From CALCCV01 sp964388665 (GTDB taxonomy: Bacteria; Bdellovibrionota; Bdellovibrionia; Bdellovibrionales; Bdellovibrionaceae), in contig CAYMBJ010000022.1 of NCBI GenBank assembly GCA_964388665.1, positions 1-54,457 of the forward strand: 54,457 nt of DNA. Direction: 5' to 3'. The notes beneath the pieces were generated by a model that worked only from the letters and a program-made list of their open reading frames with translations, had not been told where the DNA came from and ran no database searches. Positions 18,118 through 26,950 of the stretch are shown in pieces. Within the stretch, counting starts at the first letter, position 1. Every line of letters begins with the position of its first letter. Made by a program: the position numbers and the translations under genes.

Positions 18118-18816
18118 TTATTCCTTTCTCGTGGTTCTTTGCTCGATGCGCTTTTGATAATTCTGCCCCTGAAAGATTCTCTGCACATAAACTCCAGAGG
18201 TGTGAACTTGGTCCGGGTCGATCGCTCCCAACGGGACCAGCTCTTCGACTTCGGCAATTGTGATTCGACCCGCAGTTGCGGCCATGGGATTGAAGTTTCG
18301 TGAGGATTTGCGAAACAGCAAATTGCCAAAGGGGTCGCCCTTCCAGGCTTTGACAAAGGCAAAATCACCTTTGATACCACGTTCAAGAACATACTCGCGT
18401 CCATCGATCACGCGAGTCTCTTTGCCCTCAGCAATCAAAGTACCCACGCCAGTGGGCGTGTAAAATGCCGGAATGCCGGCGCCGCCAGCGCGCATGCGTT
18501 CGGCGAGAGTGCCTTGTGGCGCAAATTCCAACTCGAGCTCGCCCTTCATGTACAATTGCTCAAAAAGCGCATTTTCGCCCACATAGGAGGAGATCATTTT
18601 TTTAACTTGCCGAGTTTGCAACAGCAGCCCCAGGCCCCAGTCGTCAACTCCCGCATTGTTAGACACGCAAGTTAGATTTTTAACGCCCTTTTGCAGCAGC
18701 GCCTGAATGGAATTTTCGGGAATTCCGCAAAGTCCAAAGCCACCCAGAATCAGCGTGGCACCATCAAAAACATCGTGTACCGCTGCATTGGCATCGGTAA
18801 AAACTTTGACTGCCAT
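18118..18816 (-). CDS. scoA: 3-oxoacid (acetoacetate) CoA-transferase, alpha subunit
   Basis: A 232-residue subunit A, with the family's GGFGLCGIPE CoA-binding loop near residues 26-35 and the later NNAGVDDWGLG segment. It pairs with the beta subunit encoded three bases downstream. The start ATG 18816 lies immediately after the thiolase stop (18818-18820), so translation of the three genes is tightly coupled. The pathway role is ketone-body or acetoacetate use, feeding acetyl-CoA. Confidence 0.95.
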   Translation of the reverse strand: MAVKVFTDANAAVHDVFDGATLILGGFGLCGIPENSIQALLQKGVKNLTCVSNNAGVDDWGLGLLLQTRQVKKMISSYVGENALFEQLYMKGELELEFAPQGTLAERMRAGGAGIPAFYTPTGVGTLIAEGKETRVIDGREYVLERGIKGDFAFVKAWKGDPFGNLLFRKSSRNFNPMAATAGRITIAEVEELVPLGAIDPDQVHTSGVYVQRIFQGQNYQKRIEQRTTRKE

Positions 18817-18817
18817 A

Positions 18818-19996
18818 CTACACGGATCTTTCTACAATAACCGCAACAGCTTCGCCGCCACCGATGCAAAGAGTTGCCAGACCACGCTTAGCATTGTGTC
18901 TTTCTAGTGCGTGAACCAGTGTCGCCAAAATTCGCGCACCACTGGCGCCGATCGGGTGACCGATGGCCACAGCTCCTCCGTGGACATTGACTCGCTCAGC
19001 ATCAATCTTTAGGTCGCGCATGGCCACCTGAGTGACCACAGAAAAGGCCTCGTTGATTTCCCACAGATCGATTTCGCCTACGGTCAGTCCGGCTTGCGTG
19101 AGCGCCTTTTTGATCGCGCCCACCGGTGCAGTTGTAAAGTACTTGGGTTCATGGGCAAACACAGCTTGAGTTACGATTTTTGCCAAGGGTTTGATTCCAT
19201 GTTTTTTTGCAGCGGTTTCGCTCATCAGCACATGTGCTGCCGCTCCGTCATTGATTTTTGACGCATTGGCTGCCGTGATTGTACCTTCTTTTTCGAAGGC
19301 AGGCTTTAATGTCGGAATCTTTTCAAATTGAGTGCGAAATGGCTCTTCATCTCGGTCTATCACAAGGGTCTCTTTGCGACTGGCCACCATGTACGGAGAG
19401 ATTTCGTGTTGAAAGGCTCCCTCTTGAGTTGCTTTTTGCGCCTTCTTATAAGACTCGATGGCAAACTGGTCTTGTTCTTCGCGACTCAGCTTGTATTCAC
19501 GAACACAAATTTCGGCAGCATTGCCCATATGATACTGATTATAAGGATCCCATAGTCCGTCTTTAATCATTGAATCTTGCAAGTTCACCGCGCCCATGCG
19601 GTAACCGGCTCGTGAGTTTTCTAATAGATGTGGCGCCAGTGACATGCTCTCTTGACCACCAGCCACGGCGACCTGCGAGCGTCCCAAAGCAATCGAGTCG
19701 GCCGCCAGCATGACCGCCTTGAGTCCAGAGCCGCAGACTTTATTGAGGGTGATGCACGGAACTGAAATTCCAAGCCCTGCAGCAAGCGCGGCCTGACGAG
19801 CCGGCGCTTGTCCCGCACCTGCGGTGAGCACATGCCCCATAATGCACTCTTCCACCCACTCTGACTTTACCTGTGCACTGGCCAGCGCATTCTTGATGAC
19901 ATGTGCGCCCAGCTGAGTGGCTGGCACCTGAGATAAAGCACCTTGAAATGAACCAACTGGAGTTCGTGTGCTGCTTACAATCACTACATTTTCCAT
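18818..19996 (-). CDS. atoB: Acetyl-CoA C-acetyltransferase (thiolase)
   Basis: A 392-residue thiolase that cleaves acetoacetyl-CoA to two acetyl-CoA, or runs in reverse. The acyl-accepting cysteine is C88 in NKVCGSG. The GHPIGASGAR motif (near residue 350) and the C-terminal CIGGGEAVAV active-site cysteine loop are both intact. ATG 19996 is chosen because GAGAGG lies seven bases upstream; an ATG five codons earlier has no site. It is the first gene of the operon with scoA and scoB. The 108-bp gap upstream is divergent from the secreted protein gene at 20105 and must hold the operon promoter. Confidence 0.96.
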   Translation of the reverse strand: MENVVIVSSTRTPVGSFQGALSQVPATQLGAHVIKNALASAQVKSEWVEECIMGHVLTAGAGQAPARQAALAAGLGISVPCITLNKVCGSGLKAVMLAADSIALGRSQVAVAGGQESMSLAPHLLENSRAGYRMGAVNLQDSMIKDGLWDPYNQYHMGNAAEICVREYKLSREEQDQFAIESYKKAQKATQEGAFQHEISPYMVASRKETLVIDRDEEPFRTQFEKIPTLKPAFEKEGTITAANASKINDGAAAHVLMSETAAKKHGIKPLAKIVTQAVFAHEPKYFTTAPVGAIKKALTQAGLTVGEIDLWEINEAFSVVTQVAMRDLKIDAERVNVHGGAVAIGHPIGASGARILATLVHALERHNAKRGLATLCIGGGEAVAVIVERSV

Positions 19997-20104
19997 TTTT
20001 ATACCTCTCAAAAAGTGAGTTTCAGATCAACATTTCCTGATATTTTCAGAGACTGTTTTCTATTTTTTGAATAGAGTCAACGAGGACAAAAATTAGGAGG
20101 AGCT

Positions 20105-21154
20105 GTGGCTGTAAAATTATTTGCATTTCTTTTCATCGCAATGTCGATGAGCACCGCACCGAGCGCTGCCATCGCCAAACCTAAAAAGGCCACCCCTCCC
20201 AGTAAAACCAAGAAGCTTGCTCAACCAGTGACGGCCGCAAAAGCCCCTCCCGGCGAATCAAAGAGCCAAGTGCTTGCCGAAAGTCAGGATTTAGGCAAAA
20301 AATTGATACTGGATTTGCGCCGCGCCGATGCGCAGTGCAAAGTTCAGTTCACTGCCAAAGCTGGACCTCTCAAAATTCTCAATTTGCAAGAGTCTTGGCA
20401 TTTTGAGGAGGGAGCCCAGGAGGTGCGCGTCGAGAGTGGTCAGGCAGGCACGGCGACATCAGCCTTGCAGATCTCTGTAACAGGCACACCTCGTGAGTTT
20501 GCCTTGATGGGCAACAGCTGCCAGGTGCAGATGCAAAATTGGGCCGCGCCGGGGTCTATAGTGTTAAAAGATGGTGTGGTCAATTTGAGTGGACCGCTAA
20601 AAGATCTGAGCGTGTACCTCATTAGCGGTGAAGTGGTCGCAAAGCAAACCACAGGACATCTTCTGGTCAGCTCCGAAAAGGCCAATCTTGTCGGCAGTGA
20701 TACCAAAGGATTGTTGGAGCTCCACAGTCAGTCGGGAACCATAAAAGTGAGTGATCACAGTGGGCGACTCCACCTGAAGCAGGCCACGGGCAGTGCCGTC
20801 CTCAAAGATATTGATGGCGAACTGCAGTTGGATTTGATCAAGGGAAATCTCGTACTGACTGATCCACAAGGCAGCGTATTTATTGAGTCTGCTGAGGCGA
20901 ATGTTAAAGTGCAATTGGCCAAAAGCGACGCTCAGATGCAAATCAAGAATAGCAAAGGGCGAATCTCTGTGAATTTGAACGGCAAATCTGCCTGGGTGGA
21001 TGTGCTGAGTCAGGACGGGGAGATTTCGCCACCAGGATCTGTAGGTCTGAAGCGCGCTGGCGCAGAGAAGATCGCCAAGGGGCGCACCACTGGAACCTCC
21101 TCAAAATCTTCACTCGTGGTGCGTAGCAAGGCTGGCAGCATTTTTGTCCGCTAG
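20105..21154 (+). CDS. Secreted beta-repeat protein (DUF4097-like), unknown function
   Basis: A 349-residue protein with a signal peptide (core LFAFLFIAMSM, cleavage near SAAIA). A Lys/Pro/Ala-rich linker to about residue 60 comes next. Then there are repeated short beta-strand units with Gly-Asp or Gly-Asn turns (LSGPLKDLSVYLISGEV, LLELHSQSGTIKVSDHSG, GELQLDLIKGNLVLTD). This stacked-strand pattern resembles DUF4097/adhesin-like beta-solenoids. The start is GTG 20105, with AGGAGG four to five bases upstream. The protein is likely periplasmic or surface-exposed. The next gene is 207 bp downstream on the same strand. Function unknown. Confidence 0.7.
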   Translation: MAVKLFAFLFIAMSMSTAPSAAIAKPKKATPPSKTKKLAQPVTAAKAPPGESKSQVLAESQDLGKKLILDLRRADAQCKVQFTAKAGPLKILNLQESWHFEEGAQEVRVESGQAGTATSALQISVTGTPREFALMGNSCQVQMQNWAAPGSIVLKDGVVNLSGPLKDLSVYLISGEVVAKQTTGHLLVSSEKANLVGSDTKGLLELHSQSGTIKVSDHSGRLHLKQATGSAVLKDIDGELQLDLIKGNLVLTDPQGSVFIESAEANVKVQLAKSDAQMQIKNSKGRISVNLNGKSAWVDVLSQDGEISPPGSVGLKRAGAEKIAKGRTTGTSSKSSLVVRSKAGSIFVR

Positions 21155-21361
21155 TTGAGTTGAACGATTGATTCGGATTTACGAATCTTGATGCACCCAG
21201 TGGCCGCCAAATGAGGTGCGCTGTAAAATTATTCTGAGCTTTACACTTAAAAGAATCTAGTTGACTTAAAATGAAGTGAGCATCAAGGGGTATAAAGGGC
21301 CTAAGAAAACCGGTGGGTTTTCGGTCACTTTAGCTCTTTATTTCAGCAAAATAGGTGAGGC

Positions 21362-22603
21362 ATGAAGAAAAAAGTAGCAAATACCAAGGGTGCAAAGCTT
21401 AAAAAAACAGCTCCTGCAAAAAAATCTGCGGCTCCGGCCAAGAGTTCTGACGCTGCTCATAAAAAGAAATCCAAGGTGAGTTCGCCTAAGAGTGCGGCAA
21501 TTGCAAATAAAAAGTCACCGACCAAAGCGGCCGCGAAATCGGGCGCAAAGGCCGGAGCAAAATCCGGAGCTAAAATCGGAGCTAAAGTCGGAGCTAAAGT
21601 CGGAGCTAAAGTCGGAGTCAAGAGCTCTGCGGCCAAAGCGAGAAAAGTCACGGGCAAAGCTCAGCCAAAGAAATCGACCGGACTCGCTGCAAAAGCCACC
21701 AAAGCTGCAAAGCCACCCAAGGCGGAAAAACCGGCCAAAGTTGCCAAGACTAAAGACGGAAAAGCCAAAGAAGCAAAGGGTAAAGAAGCCAAGAGCAAAG
21801 TTGCAAAGAGCAAATTGGAAATGGACAGCAGCGACAAGCGAATAGATGGCGCTGATGCCGACGCGGTTGCTGCTAAGGGAAAAACCACTGAGGGCAAGGT
21901 TCGACGCAAAAAGAGCAGCTCAGCTGATGCTGATGATGCCAGGTCCCACAGTGGCGAGTCCATTGATTCAGGTCCTGCAAATGCGACTGAACCTTTGCAG
22001 GCCAAATCCGACAAAATGCCGAAAGCCAAGGACGCTAAAGAAAAAGACAAGAAAAAAGTCAAAGACGAAAACGATGATCTTATTGATGACGGATTTGAGG
22101 TCTTTGAGGGCGCAGATGATGAAATCTTTGAGTATGCCGATGAGCTGAGTGAGGTGGAAGATACACCTAGCGAAGAAGAGGAAGAGTCCGAGTGGACTGG
22201 AGACGAAAAAGAAAAATCTGCTGACGATGAGGAGATCATTCTCACGGATGCGGAAGGTCGTCGCTACTGTCGCTCCCGCGATTGCGATAAAATTGCCGAA
22301 GTCGACAACTACTGCCGCTTTCATTATTTGTTCTATTGGAAAAAGATTCAAGTTCGCAAAAAGATTCTCGTCGATGGTAAACTCGAAAGATATGTAGAAG
22401 AGTTGACCTCTCGCTATCCAGATAAGTTCTTAGAGGTGATCCGCCGCGATCTGCGCACAGAAAAGGACTTTTTGTCAGTGATTCAAGAATTGGAGATTGA
22501 CGAAAGTGCTGGCGACAATGACTTCGAAGAGGACACTCAGTCCTTTATCGATGAAGTTCGTGGAATGGGTGAGTCCAATCAAATGGAAGAAGAAGAATTT
22601 TAG
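21362..22603 (+). CDS. Histone H1-like basic protein with C-terminal zinc knuckle
   Basis: A 413-residue three-part protein. Residues 1-160 are almost only Lys, Ala, Ser, Gly and Pro (H1-like), including seven four-residue repeats of the xGAK type. Residues about 165-295 are mixed charge turning strongly acidic (runs of Asp and Glu). Residues about 296-413 form a folded domain with a zinc-knuckle-like pattern: C303-x4-C308-x9-C318-x2-H321, followed by FYWKKIQVRKKI and a helical, acidic end. Basic H1-like tails usually bind DNA without sequence specificity, and the folded end may bind RNA polymerase or another partner; both are inference. The start is ATG 21362 with AGGTGAGG directly upstream. 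A palindromic element follows 8 bp after the stop. Confidence 0.75.
   Translation: MKKKVANTKGAKLKKTAPAKKSAAPAKSSDAAHKKKSKVSSPKSAAIANKKSPTKAAAKSGAKAGAKSGAKIGAKVGAKVGAKVGVKSSAAKARKVTGKAQPKKSTGLAAKATKAAKPPKAEKPAKVAKTKDGKAKEAKGKEAKSKVAKSKLEMDSSDKRIDGADADAVAAKGKTTEGKVRRKKSSSADADDARSHSGESIDSGPANATEPLQAKSDKMPKAKDAKEKDKKKVKDENDDLIDDGFEVFEGADDEIFEYADELSEVEDTPSEEEEESEWTGDEKEKSADDEEIILTDAEGRRYCRSRDCDKIAEVDNYCRFHYLFYWKKIQVRKKILVDGKLERYVEELTSRYPDKFLEVIRRDLRTEKDFLSVIQELEIDESAGDNDFEEDTQSFIDEVRGMGESNQMEEEEF
21539..21622 (+). repeat. 12-bp tandem repeat, seven units, inside H1-like gene
   Basis: Seven 12-bp units of the form GTCGGAGCTAAA, the last three internal ones nearly identical, encode SGAK, AGAK, SGAK, IGAK, VGAK, VGAK and VGVK. 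The unit is a multiple of three, so copy-number changes would keep the frame and alter the length of the basic arm. Confidence 0.9.
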
Positions 22604-22610
22604 AGGATTT

Positions 22611-22735
22611 ATACTAGCTGCACTTTATCCGTATACCTTTGTTGCTCAATCAGTTGGCCTGTGAGGCTTACGCGGAGTAGGCCGCCGCGCCTCTCTCAAT
22701 CGCACCTCGGTCTACGAATGAATTGGAGCTGGTAT
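22611..22735 (+). repeat. 125-bp palindromic intergenic element, copy A
   Basis: It starts ATACTAGCTGCACTTTATCC and ends with the near complement AATTGGAGCTGGTAT. The inner sequence includes GTTGCTCAATC, GGAGTAGGCC and CCTCTCTCAATCGC. Length and sequence match copy B (33354-33478) closely along the whole element. It begins 8 bp after the stop codon of the H1-like gene. No open frame is inside. It may fold into a long hairpin in RNA and act as a terminator or RNA-processing site; a MITE-like mobile origin is also possible. Confidence 0.8.
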
Positions 22736-22862
22736 TAGGCCGAGCTTGAGGCCGGCTCCTCGCTTGCCAAATGGCGATGATCCTGGACCTGAGTGCGGAA
22801 TCTGTATTGGTCCATTGCTTTTTCACTTAGGGTCAAGGACCATTTAGGCTGGAGGAAAATCT

Positions 22863-23627
22863 ATGCCTGAGACCTCAACCCATCAAGTGAACGAATCACA
22901 AGCTGCGGAGAATGAGCTGAAAAAGCCCATTTTTTTACAAATTCTCGCACTTAGTTTTTTAGTGGCCCCGCTCGGCAACATCATTATCAGTTTGGCAATG
23001 AGTGGCATTGACGGCTGGTATGCACCCAAGGTGTTTTTACCTTTGGTCGCGACCATTCCACTTTTGGAGTGGAGCTGGCTGGTGTTGGTGTTTGTAAGCG
23101 GTGTCCTACTGTTTATTCAGCACAAAACGGCCTGGGCGGTGGCGGTTGGCACTCTGCTGGTGGTGCTGGGGATCAACACTTATAAATCCTTTTTTATGAT
23201 GGGTGCCTTCACCGGGCCCACTTTTATGGTCAAAGCTCAGCTGATCATTTCGGTGATCACCACCTTTGCAGTGCTACTGGTGATGTTTTATGCGCGCTAC
23301 CCCTACCTGGATCGTCGTGACACCTGGTTTGGTAAGGCCGCGGCGCGCTTCCCTATTCGCACCGCCACTCAAGTCATTGCACAGGACATTTTTGACGGCG
23401 TGACTGAATCGCTATCAGTTTCTGGTGCGCGCTTGCGCTTACAAAAAGATCTTGGTGCGGGGGCGCACGATCTGCAATTTGTGGATGTGATTTTTCCAGA
23501 TATTAAAAACATCAAAACCAAAGCCCAAGTTGTCGAGTACAAAGACAATGTGCTGCGAGTGCGTTTTCGCGGCCTCTCTAAAGATGAAAAGCGGGTCATC
23601 CAAGATTGGCTTAAAAAAGTATCCTGA
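22863..23627 (+). CDS. Membrane protein with C-terminal PilZ-like domain
   Basis: A 254-residue protein with four hydrophobic segments (about residues 23-45, 58-80, 88-108 and 122-143) and a cytoplasmic C-terminal domain. That domain shows a PilZ-type RxxxR motif (R162-R166, in ARFPIRTAT), followed by ESLSVSG (182-188), which stands in for the usual D/NxSxxG motif. PilZ domains bind c-di-GMP, so this is probably a membrane effector of that messenger. The first Asp/Asn of the second motif is replaced, so binding is likely but not certain. ATG 22863 has GGAGG eight bases upstream. An inverted repeat TGGTCC/GGACCA (22808-22842) lies just before the ribosome-binding site. Confidence 0.75.
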   Translation: MPETSTHQVNESQAAENELKKPIFLQILALSFLVAPLGNIIISLAMSGIDGWYAPKVFLPLVATIPLLEWSWLVLVFVSGVLLFIQHKTAWAVAVGTLLVVLGINTYKSFFMMGAFTGPTFMVKAQLIISVITTFAVLLVMFYARYPYLDRRDTWFGKAAARFPIRTATQVIAQDIFDGVTESLSVSGARLRLQKDLGAGAHDLQFVDVIFPDIKNIKTKAQVVEYKDNVLRVRFRGLSKDEKRVIQDWLKKVS

Positions 23628-23691
23628 GGTTTTTAAGATGGACAGTTTGCAAAAGATTGGAATTTGCAAAAAATAATAAGGACGTGTGCGG

Positions 23692-25707
23692 ATGAATTTA
23701 AAAAGGTTTTTTTTAACTTTATCATTGGTGGCCACCATTGAATGGATTATGCAGCCTTTGGCGATGGCCAAGCAGGTCGAAGCGAGTCGTGCTACCGAAA
23801 TGAAAGCTCTCCTCAAAGAGGTTGGCTACAGCTCCCGAGGATTTTCCCTCTCCCGCTTGTCTAAGGATTTCATCGGCCAGTTCGACAAAGCAGACCAACC
23901 GCAGGCCCGCATGTGGTTCAAGCTTTTTGAAAAAGTAAATATGCCTGCTTCCTCGGTTGACACCGTCAAAGGCCCCAAGGGCGAAGAGGTCGTTCGCATA
24001 GTTTTTGGCAAAGGCGATGAAGCGGTCATCATGCAAATCTACGGCCGCTCAGATCTCTTCGTGAAAATTGGCAACACCGAATTCTCCGAAGCTGATCTAG
24101 AGAATTACCCTTTAGCCTTTGCAAAGCTAGCCAAAGACAAAACAATTAAACCCAATAAAAAGATGTTTGAAGAGAATCTTCGCAACCTTAGTGTCGGAGT
24201 GAGTCCAGAAAAATTTGCCAAGTGGACGCGTATACAGCGACTCAATTACTTTATCAATATCCGTGAGATGGTTGTTCTCGCGGAAAAGATTAACAATGCT
24301 ACTCTTGCCAAGGCAAGAAAGACTTCTCTTAATGACTCTGATGACAGTGACAAGGCTACCTCCGCCATTGTTCAATCTTCACCGCGAAGTCCATCCGGTG
24401 AACTTGTATCACTATTTTCTCCTGTAGCTCACGCGCAAGATGCTGATGCAAATCCACTGCCTCCTCCTGAAGCGCCTGGAGATCCTGTCAACGAAGTACA
24501 ACGGAGTGGCGCGGGCGGGCCAAATTCAGAGGTGGACGCAATTGCACCGGTTACTTTCACAGAAAACTTCAGTGTAAGCTCGTCTTGTGTCGTTGCTGGT
24601 TTCCCATCAAGTTACGAAACTAAAAATGGCAGAACCTACTGTTCGTCAGAGAAAGCGATTGCAGAGTTTCCAAGACTTGCAGGCACTTGCGGGGGTGGTC
24701 ATATTGCATGTAATCCACTTTTGTTTGGATACGATCGAACCGGTGGACAACGGGGTAAGCCGATATGCGCGAGGATAGAGTTTACTAATGTTTTCCGCAA
24801 TGTGACGTCTAGCGTGTGTAGCGAAAAATCGCCATTAAAGACCAGGCCTTTAAAGGATGGCGAGACTGTGCCAGTCGATCTGACCGCAGAGCAAGTGGTG
24901 AAGAACAAGCGAGCACTACTTGAGTCTGTCATCAATGCGAATGAGGGCGAAAATCCGATCCAGGACCTATTCGTGGGAGATACAGATGTTGTTCAGGCGA
25001 AATACAAATCTTATTTCGACAGGTTTAAGGCAAGTTATGACAGGGCAATCGAATCGGCAATTTCGGCTTGTGAGAACTCGGGAGCGATTGATCAAAGGCA
25101 AACTTGTGCTGAGTTGATCAGTCGACGAGTCCAATTCGAGATCGCAGACCCAAATCCAACAATGGCCAGCGATGAGCCGTGTTGGGGGCCGGATGGTCGG
25201 CCTCTGGTCGTGCCGAAGCCCTCTACACGTACTCAGCCCGGGGCAAATGACTCTGATAGCGAAGAAGGCAATAAAGTGCGGATGAGATGCTTTGAAAGCG
25301 CTTCGAGTAGCTCTGGAGGCGGGGCCGGCGGCTCAGGTGGAAGCGGCGAGGCTGGAGGCAAGGGGGTTCTTGGTGCCGCGATGGATGGAGTGGTTGGATT
25401 TTTTGGCGGAGTAGGATCCTGGTTAGCAAACCATTGGAAAAAGATGTTTGCGGTTGGTGCCGTGGTGTTGGCGGGAATACTGGCGTGGAAATTCATGAAG
25501 AAGAACAAGAACAAAAACAAAGGCAAGGGTAAAAATCCTCGTGGCAGACCAGTGCCGCCACCTCTGCCTGGACTTCCTGGGCCCGCAGGACCTCCAGGGC
25601 CTCCAGGACCTCCGGGGCCTCCAGGGCCACCGGCCGCGATAGAGGGCGACCCAAGTGGAAGTGCGGGATCTGTTGGTGGTGGCGTTCGTCAGAAAACAAA
25701 TCGATAA
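23692..25707 (+). CDS. Secreted/membrane protein with collagen-like C-terminus
   Basis: A 671-residue protein. It has an N-terminal signal peptide (core FFLTLSLVATIEWIM, cleavage near PLAMA), a helical N-terminal domain (about residues 27-220) and a middle region with eight or more cysteines (about 290-540). A Gly/Ser linker, one transmembrane helix (FAVGAVVLAGILAWKFM, near residue 590) and a Lys/Asn-rich stop-transfer stretch come next. The end is a short collagen-like run of about seven G-x-P/G-P-P triplets (GLPGPAGPPGPPG and onward) followed by a Gly/Ser tail. ATG 23692 has AAGGA nine bases upstream; the GTG at 23686 is too close. If the helix spans the inner membrane, the collagen-like tail lies in the cytoplasm. 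No family or function is recognised. Confidence 0.75.
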   Translation: MNLKRFFLTLSLVATIEWIMQPLAMAKQVEASRATEMKALLKEVGYSSRGFSLSRLSKDFIGQFDKADQPQARMWFKLFEKVNMPASSVDTVKGPKGEEVVRIVFGKGDEAVIMQIYGRSDLFVKIGNTEFSEADLENYPLAFAKLAKDKTIKPNKKMFEENLRNLSVGVSPEKFAKWTRIQRLNYFINIREMVVLAEKINNATLAKARKTSLNDSDDSDKATSAIVQSSPRSPSGELVSLFSPVAHAQDADANPLPPPEAPGDPVNEVQRSGAGGPNSEVDAIAPVTFTENFSVSSSCVVAGFPSSYETKNGRTYCSSEKAIAEFPRLAGTCGGGHIACNPLLFGYDRTGGQRGKPICARIEFTNVFRNVTSSVCSEKSPLKTRPLKDGETVPVDLTAEQVVKNKRALLESVINANEGENPIQDLFVGDTDVVQAKYKSYFDRFKASYDRAIESAISACENSGAIDQRQTCAELISRRVQFEIADPNPTMASDEPCWGPDGRPLVVPKPSTRTQPGANDSDSEEGNKVRMRCFESASSSSGGGAGGSGGSGEAGGKGVLGAAMDGVVGFFGGVGSWLANHWKKMFAVGAVVLAGILAWKFMKKNKNKNKGKGKNPRGRPVPPPLPGLPGPAGPPGPPGPPGPPGPPAAIEGDPSGSAGSVGGGVRQKTNR

Positions 25708-25717
25708 GTTGGATGTT

Positions 25718-25743
25718 TGATCAGCGTGCGAACAAGCTGATCA
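25718..25743. terminator. Hairpin between convergent genes
   Basis: A perfect 8-bp inverted repeat, TGATCAGC (25718-25725) and GCTGATCA (25736-25743), with a 10-base loop. It overlaps the 3' end of the minus-strand methyltransferase gene and follows the collagen-tail gene by 10 bp, a position where a bidirectional terminator is expected. There is no clear T-run. Confidence 0.5.
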
Positions 25744-26950
25744 GCTCGAAGTGATGCGTGCGCGGAAACTGATTGAATAGAGTCAGTTTTGTTAAAGGCA
25801 AAAACTTTGCAATGAGTTTGCGATCTTCATTCCAGCTCTGCGAATTGCAAGAAATATAAATCAATACATCACAAGATCCTCCAGCCAAAAGCTCTGCCAA
25901 GGGGGCTTGTGGCTGAGGCTCTGCGCATGGAGTGAGGACCGAGCCCAAGGCTGGTCCCAATCCAGAGGCCGGTGGGTTCACAAGTGCGCAGATTTTGTCT
26001 GCTGGGCTTTGTTGCAGACGCACAATCGCCCGTTGCAATTTGCTGAAGACTTGAATTTTGTCTGCGCTTATCTTCTCTGAGTCCATGCTCGCATGGTCTA
26101 TGTTCTTTGAGTCCTGCCAGCTCGCCACATTCCGCAAGAGTGCGGGCAAGGCGATGGGGTCATTTTCTATCAAGGATAACTTTTGAAAATGCGCGCGCGC
26201 TGCGGCTGCATAGTTGCCGACTCCGGCGCCCCACTCAAGGTAATGCTTGCAATGCTTTGTTTGCGTGGCTTCGATCAAAATTTCAGATATGAGGTGAACC
26301 AATTTCGCATTGCTGGTGAGGCTGGGTTGCGAAAACCCACCGATGCGACAGAGCAGTGGTGTCCCGTCGCTGGCCCACCAAGGATAGTGGTGCTGTTTGG
26401 AGAGCTGAAATTTGCCGTCAATATAGAGCAAGGGTTTGCGCTTCTGGCCGATCTCCAGTTGTGTGAGTCTCAAATCATTGAGTAGAAAATGCAGGGCCTG
26501 CTCCTCTTCGCGCAAAAAGAGAAATTCCTGATGGCTGAGGTCAAGCCAGCCGCCGATTTCGCCTCGTGGTCCCTCCCGCAACCGAAGTGTGGCTCGCGGC
26601 ATGTTTTGCGATTCGGTATTGGTGATTGGCGTTGAAGTGGGCCAAGGATAGGCAAAGAGCTTGCGGCTGGCGGCAGCGATCTTTTCAGAAACAATTAGGC
26701 AATTGTGAGTGGTGGTGGTGTTTTGATTTGCATCCAGGAGTCCCCACCTACCGCCTCTGAGGGAGTAGTCCATGCGATGACGAAACTGATAAGCAGGAAA
26801 GGTGACGGTGGCAAAGGGAAAGTCACCGACGAGAGCGCGCAGAGCATCGCTCTTTTTCTTTAGCTCCGTCTCTTCGGACTCTTCCCAGCACTGGCACATC
26901 CTGCAGGATTGAGCGTGCTGGCATTTCAGAGCGTGATCATAATTTTTCAA
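25721..26950 (-). CDS. RNA (uracil-5-)-methyltransferase, RlmD/TrmA family
   Basis: A 409-residue SAM-dependent enzyme that should make 5-methyluridine in rRNA or tRNA. The N-terminus has a C10-x5-C16-x2-C19 cluster and a later Cys (near residue 83), as in the iron-sulfur RlmC/RlmD enzymes. The SAM-binding motif LEWGAGVGNYA, the acidic residue after motif II (IENDP) and the nucleophile C368 (YISCNSQ) are present, as is a C-terminal general-base Glu (E402, HHFELISLF). The usual DPPR motif reads NPPASGLG, so the Asp is an Asn and the Arg is missing. The TRAM domain seems to be absent. The start is TTG 26950, which overlaps the upstream stop as TTGA, indicating translational coupling. The RNA target cannot be told from sequence. 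Confidence 0.85.
   Translation of the reverse strand: MKNYDHALKCQHAQSCRMCQCWEESEETELKKKSDALRALVGDFPFATVTFPAYQFRHRMDYSLRGGRWGLLDANQNTTTTHNCLIVSEKIAAASRKLFAYPWPTSTPITNTESQNMPRATLRLREGPRGEIGGWLDLSHQEFLFLREEEQALHFLLNDLRLTQLEIGQKRKPLLYIDGKFQLSKQHHYPWWASDGTPLLCRIGGFSQPSLTSNAKLVHLISEILIEATQTKHCKHYLEWGAGVGNYAAAARAHFQKLSLIENDPIALPALLRNVASWQDSKNIDHASMDSEKISADKIQVFSKLQRAIVRLQQSPADKICALVNPPASGLGPALGSVLTPCAEPQPQAPLAELLAGGSCDVLIYISCNSQSWNEDRKLIAKFLPLTKLTLFNQFPRTHHFELISLFAR

Noticed and set aside
21295..21345. Hairpin GAAAACC/GGTTTTC upstream of the H1-like gene as a terminator or riboswitch
   Set aside because: A 7-bp stem with no T-run and no known riboswitch core; too little to name as a feature.
21661..22245. 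Minus-strand Ser-rich frame opposite the H1-like gene
   Set aside because: It is the complement of Lys, Asp and Ala codons; the plus strand has the start signal and the zinc knuckle.
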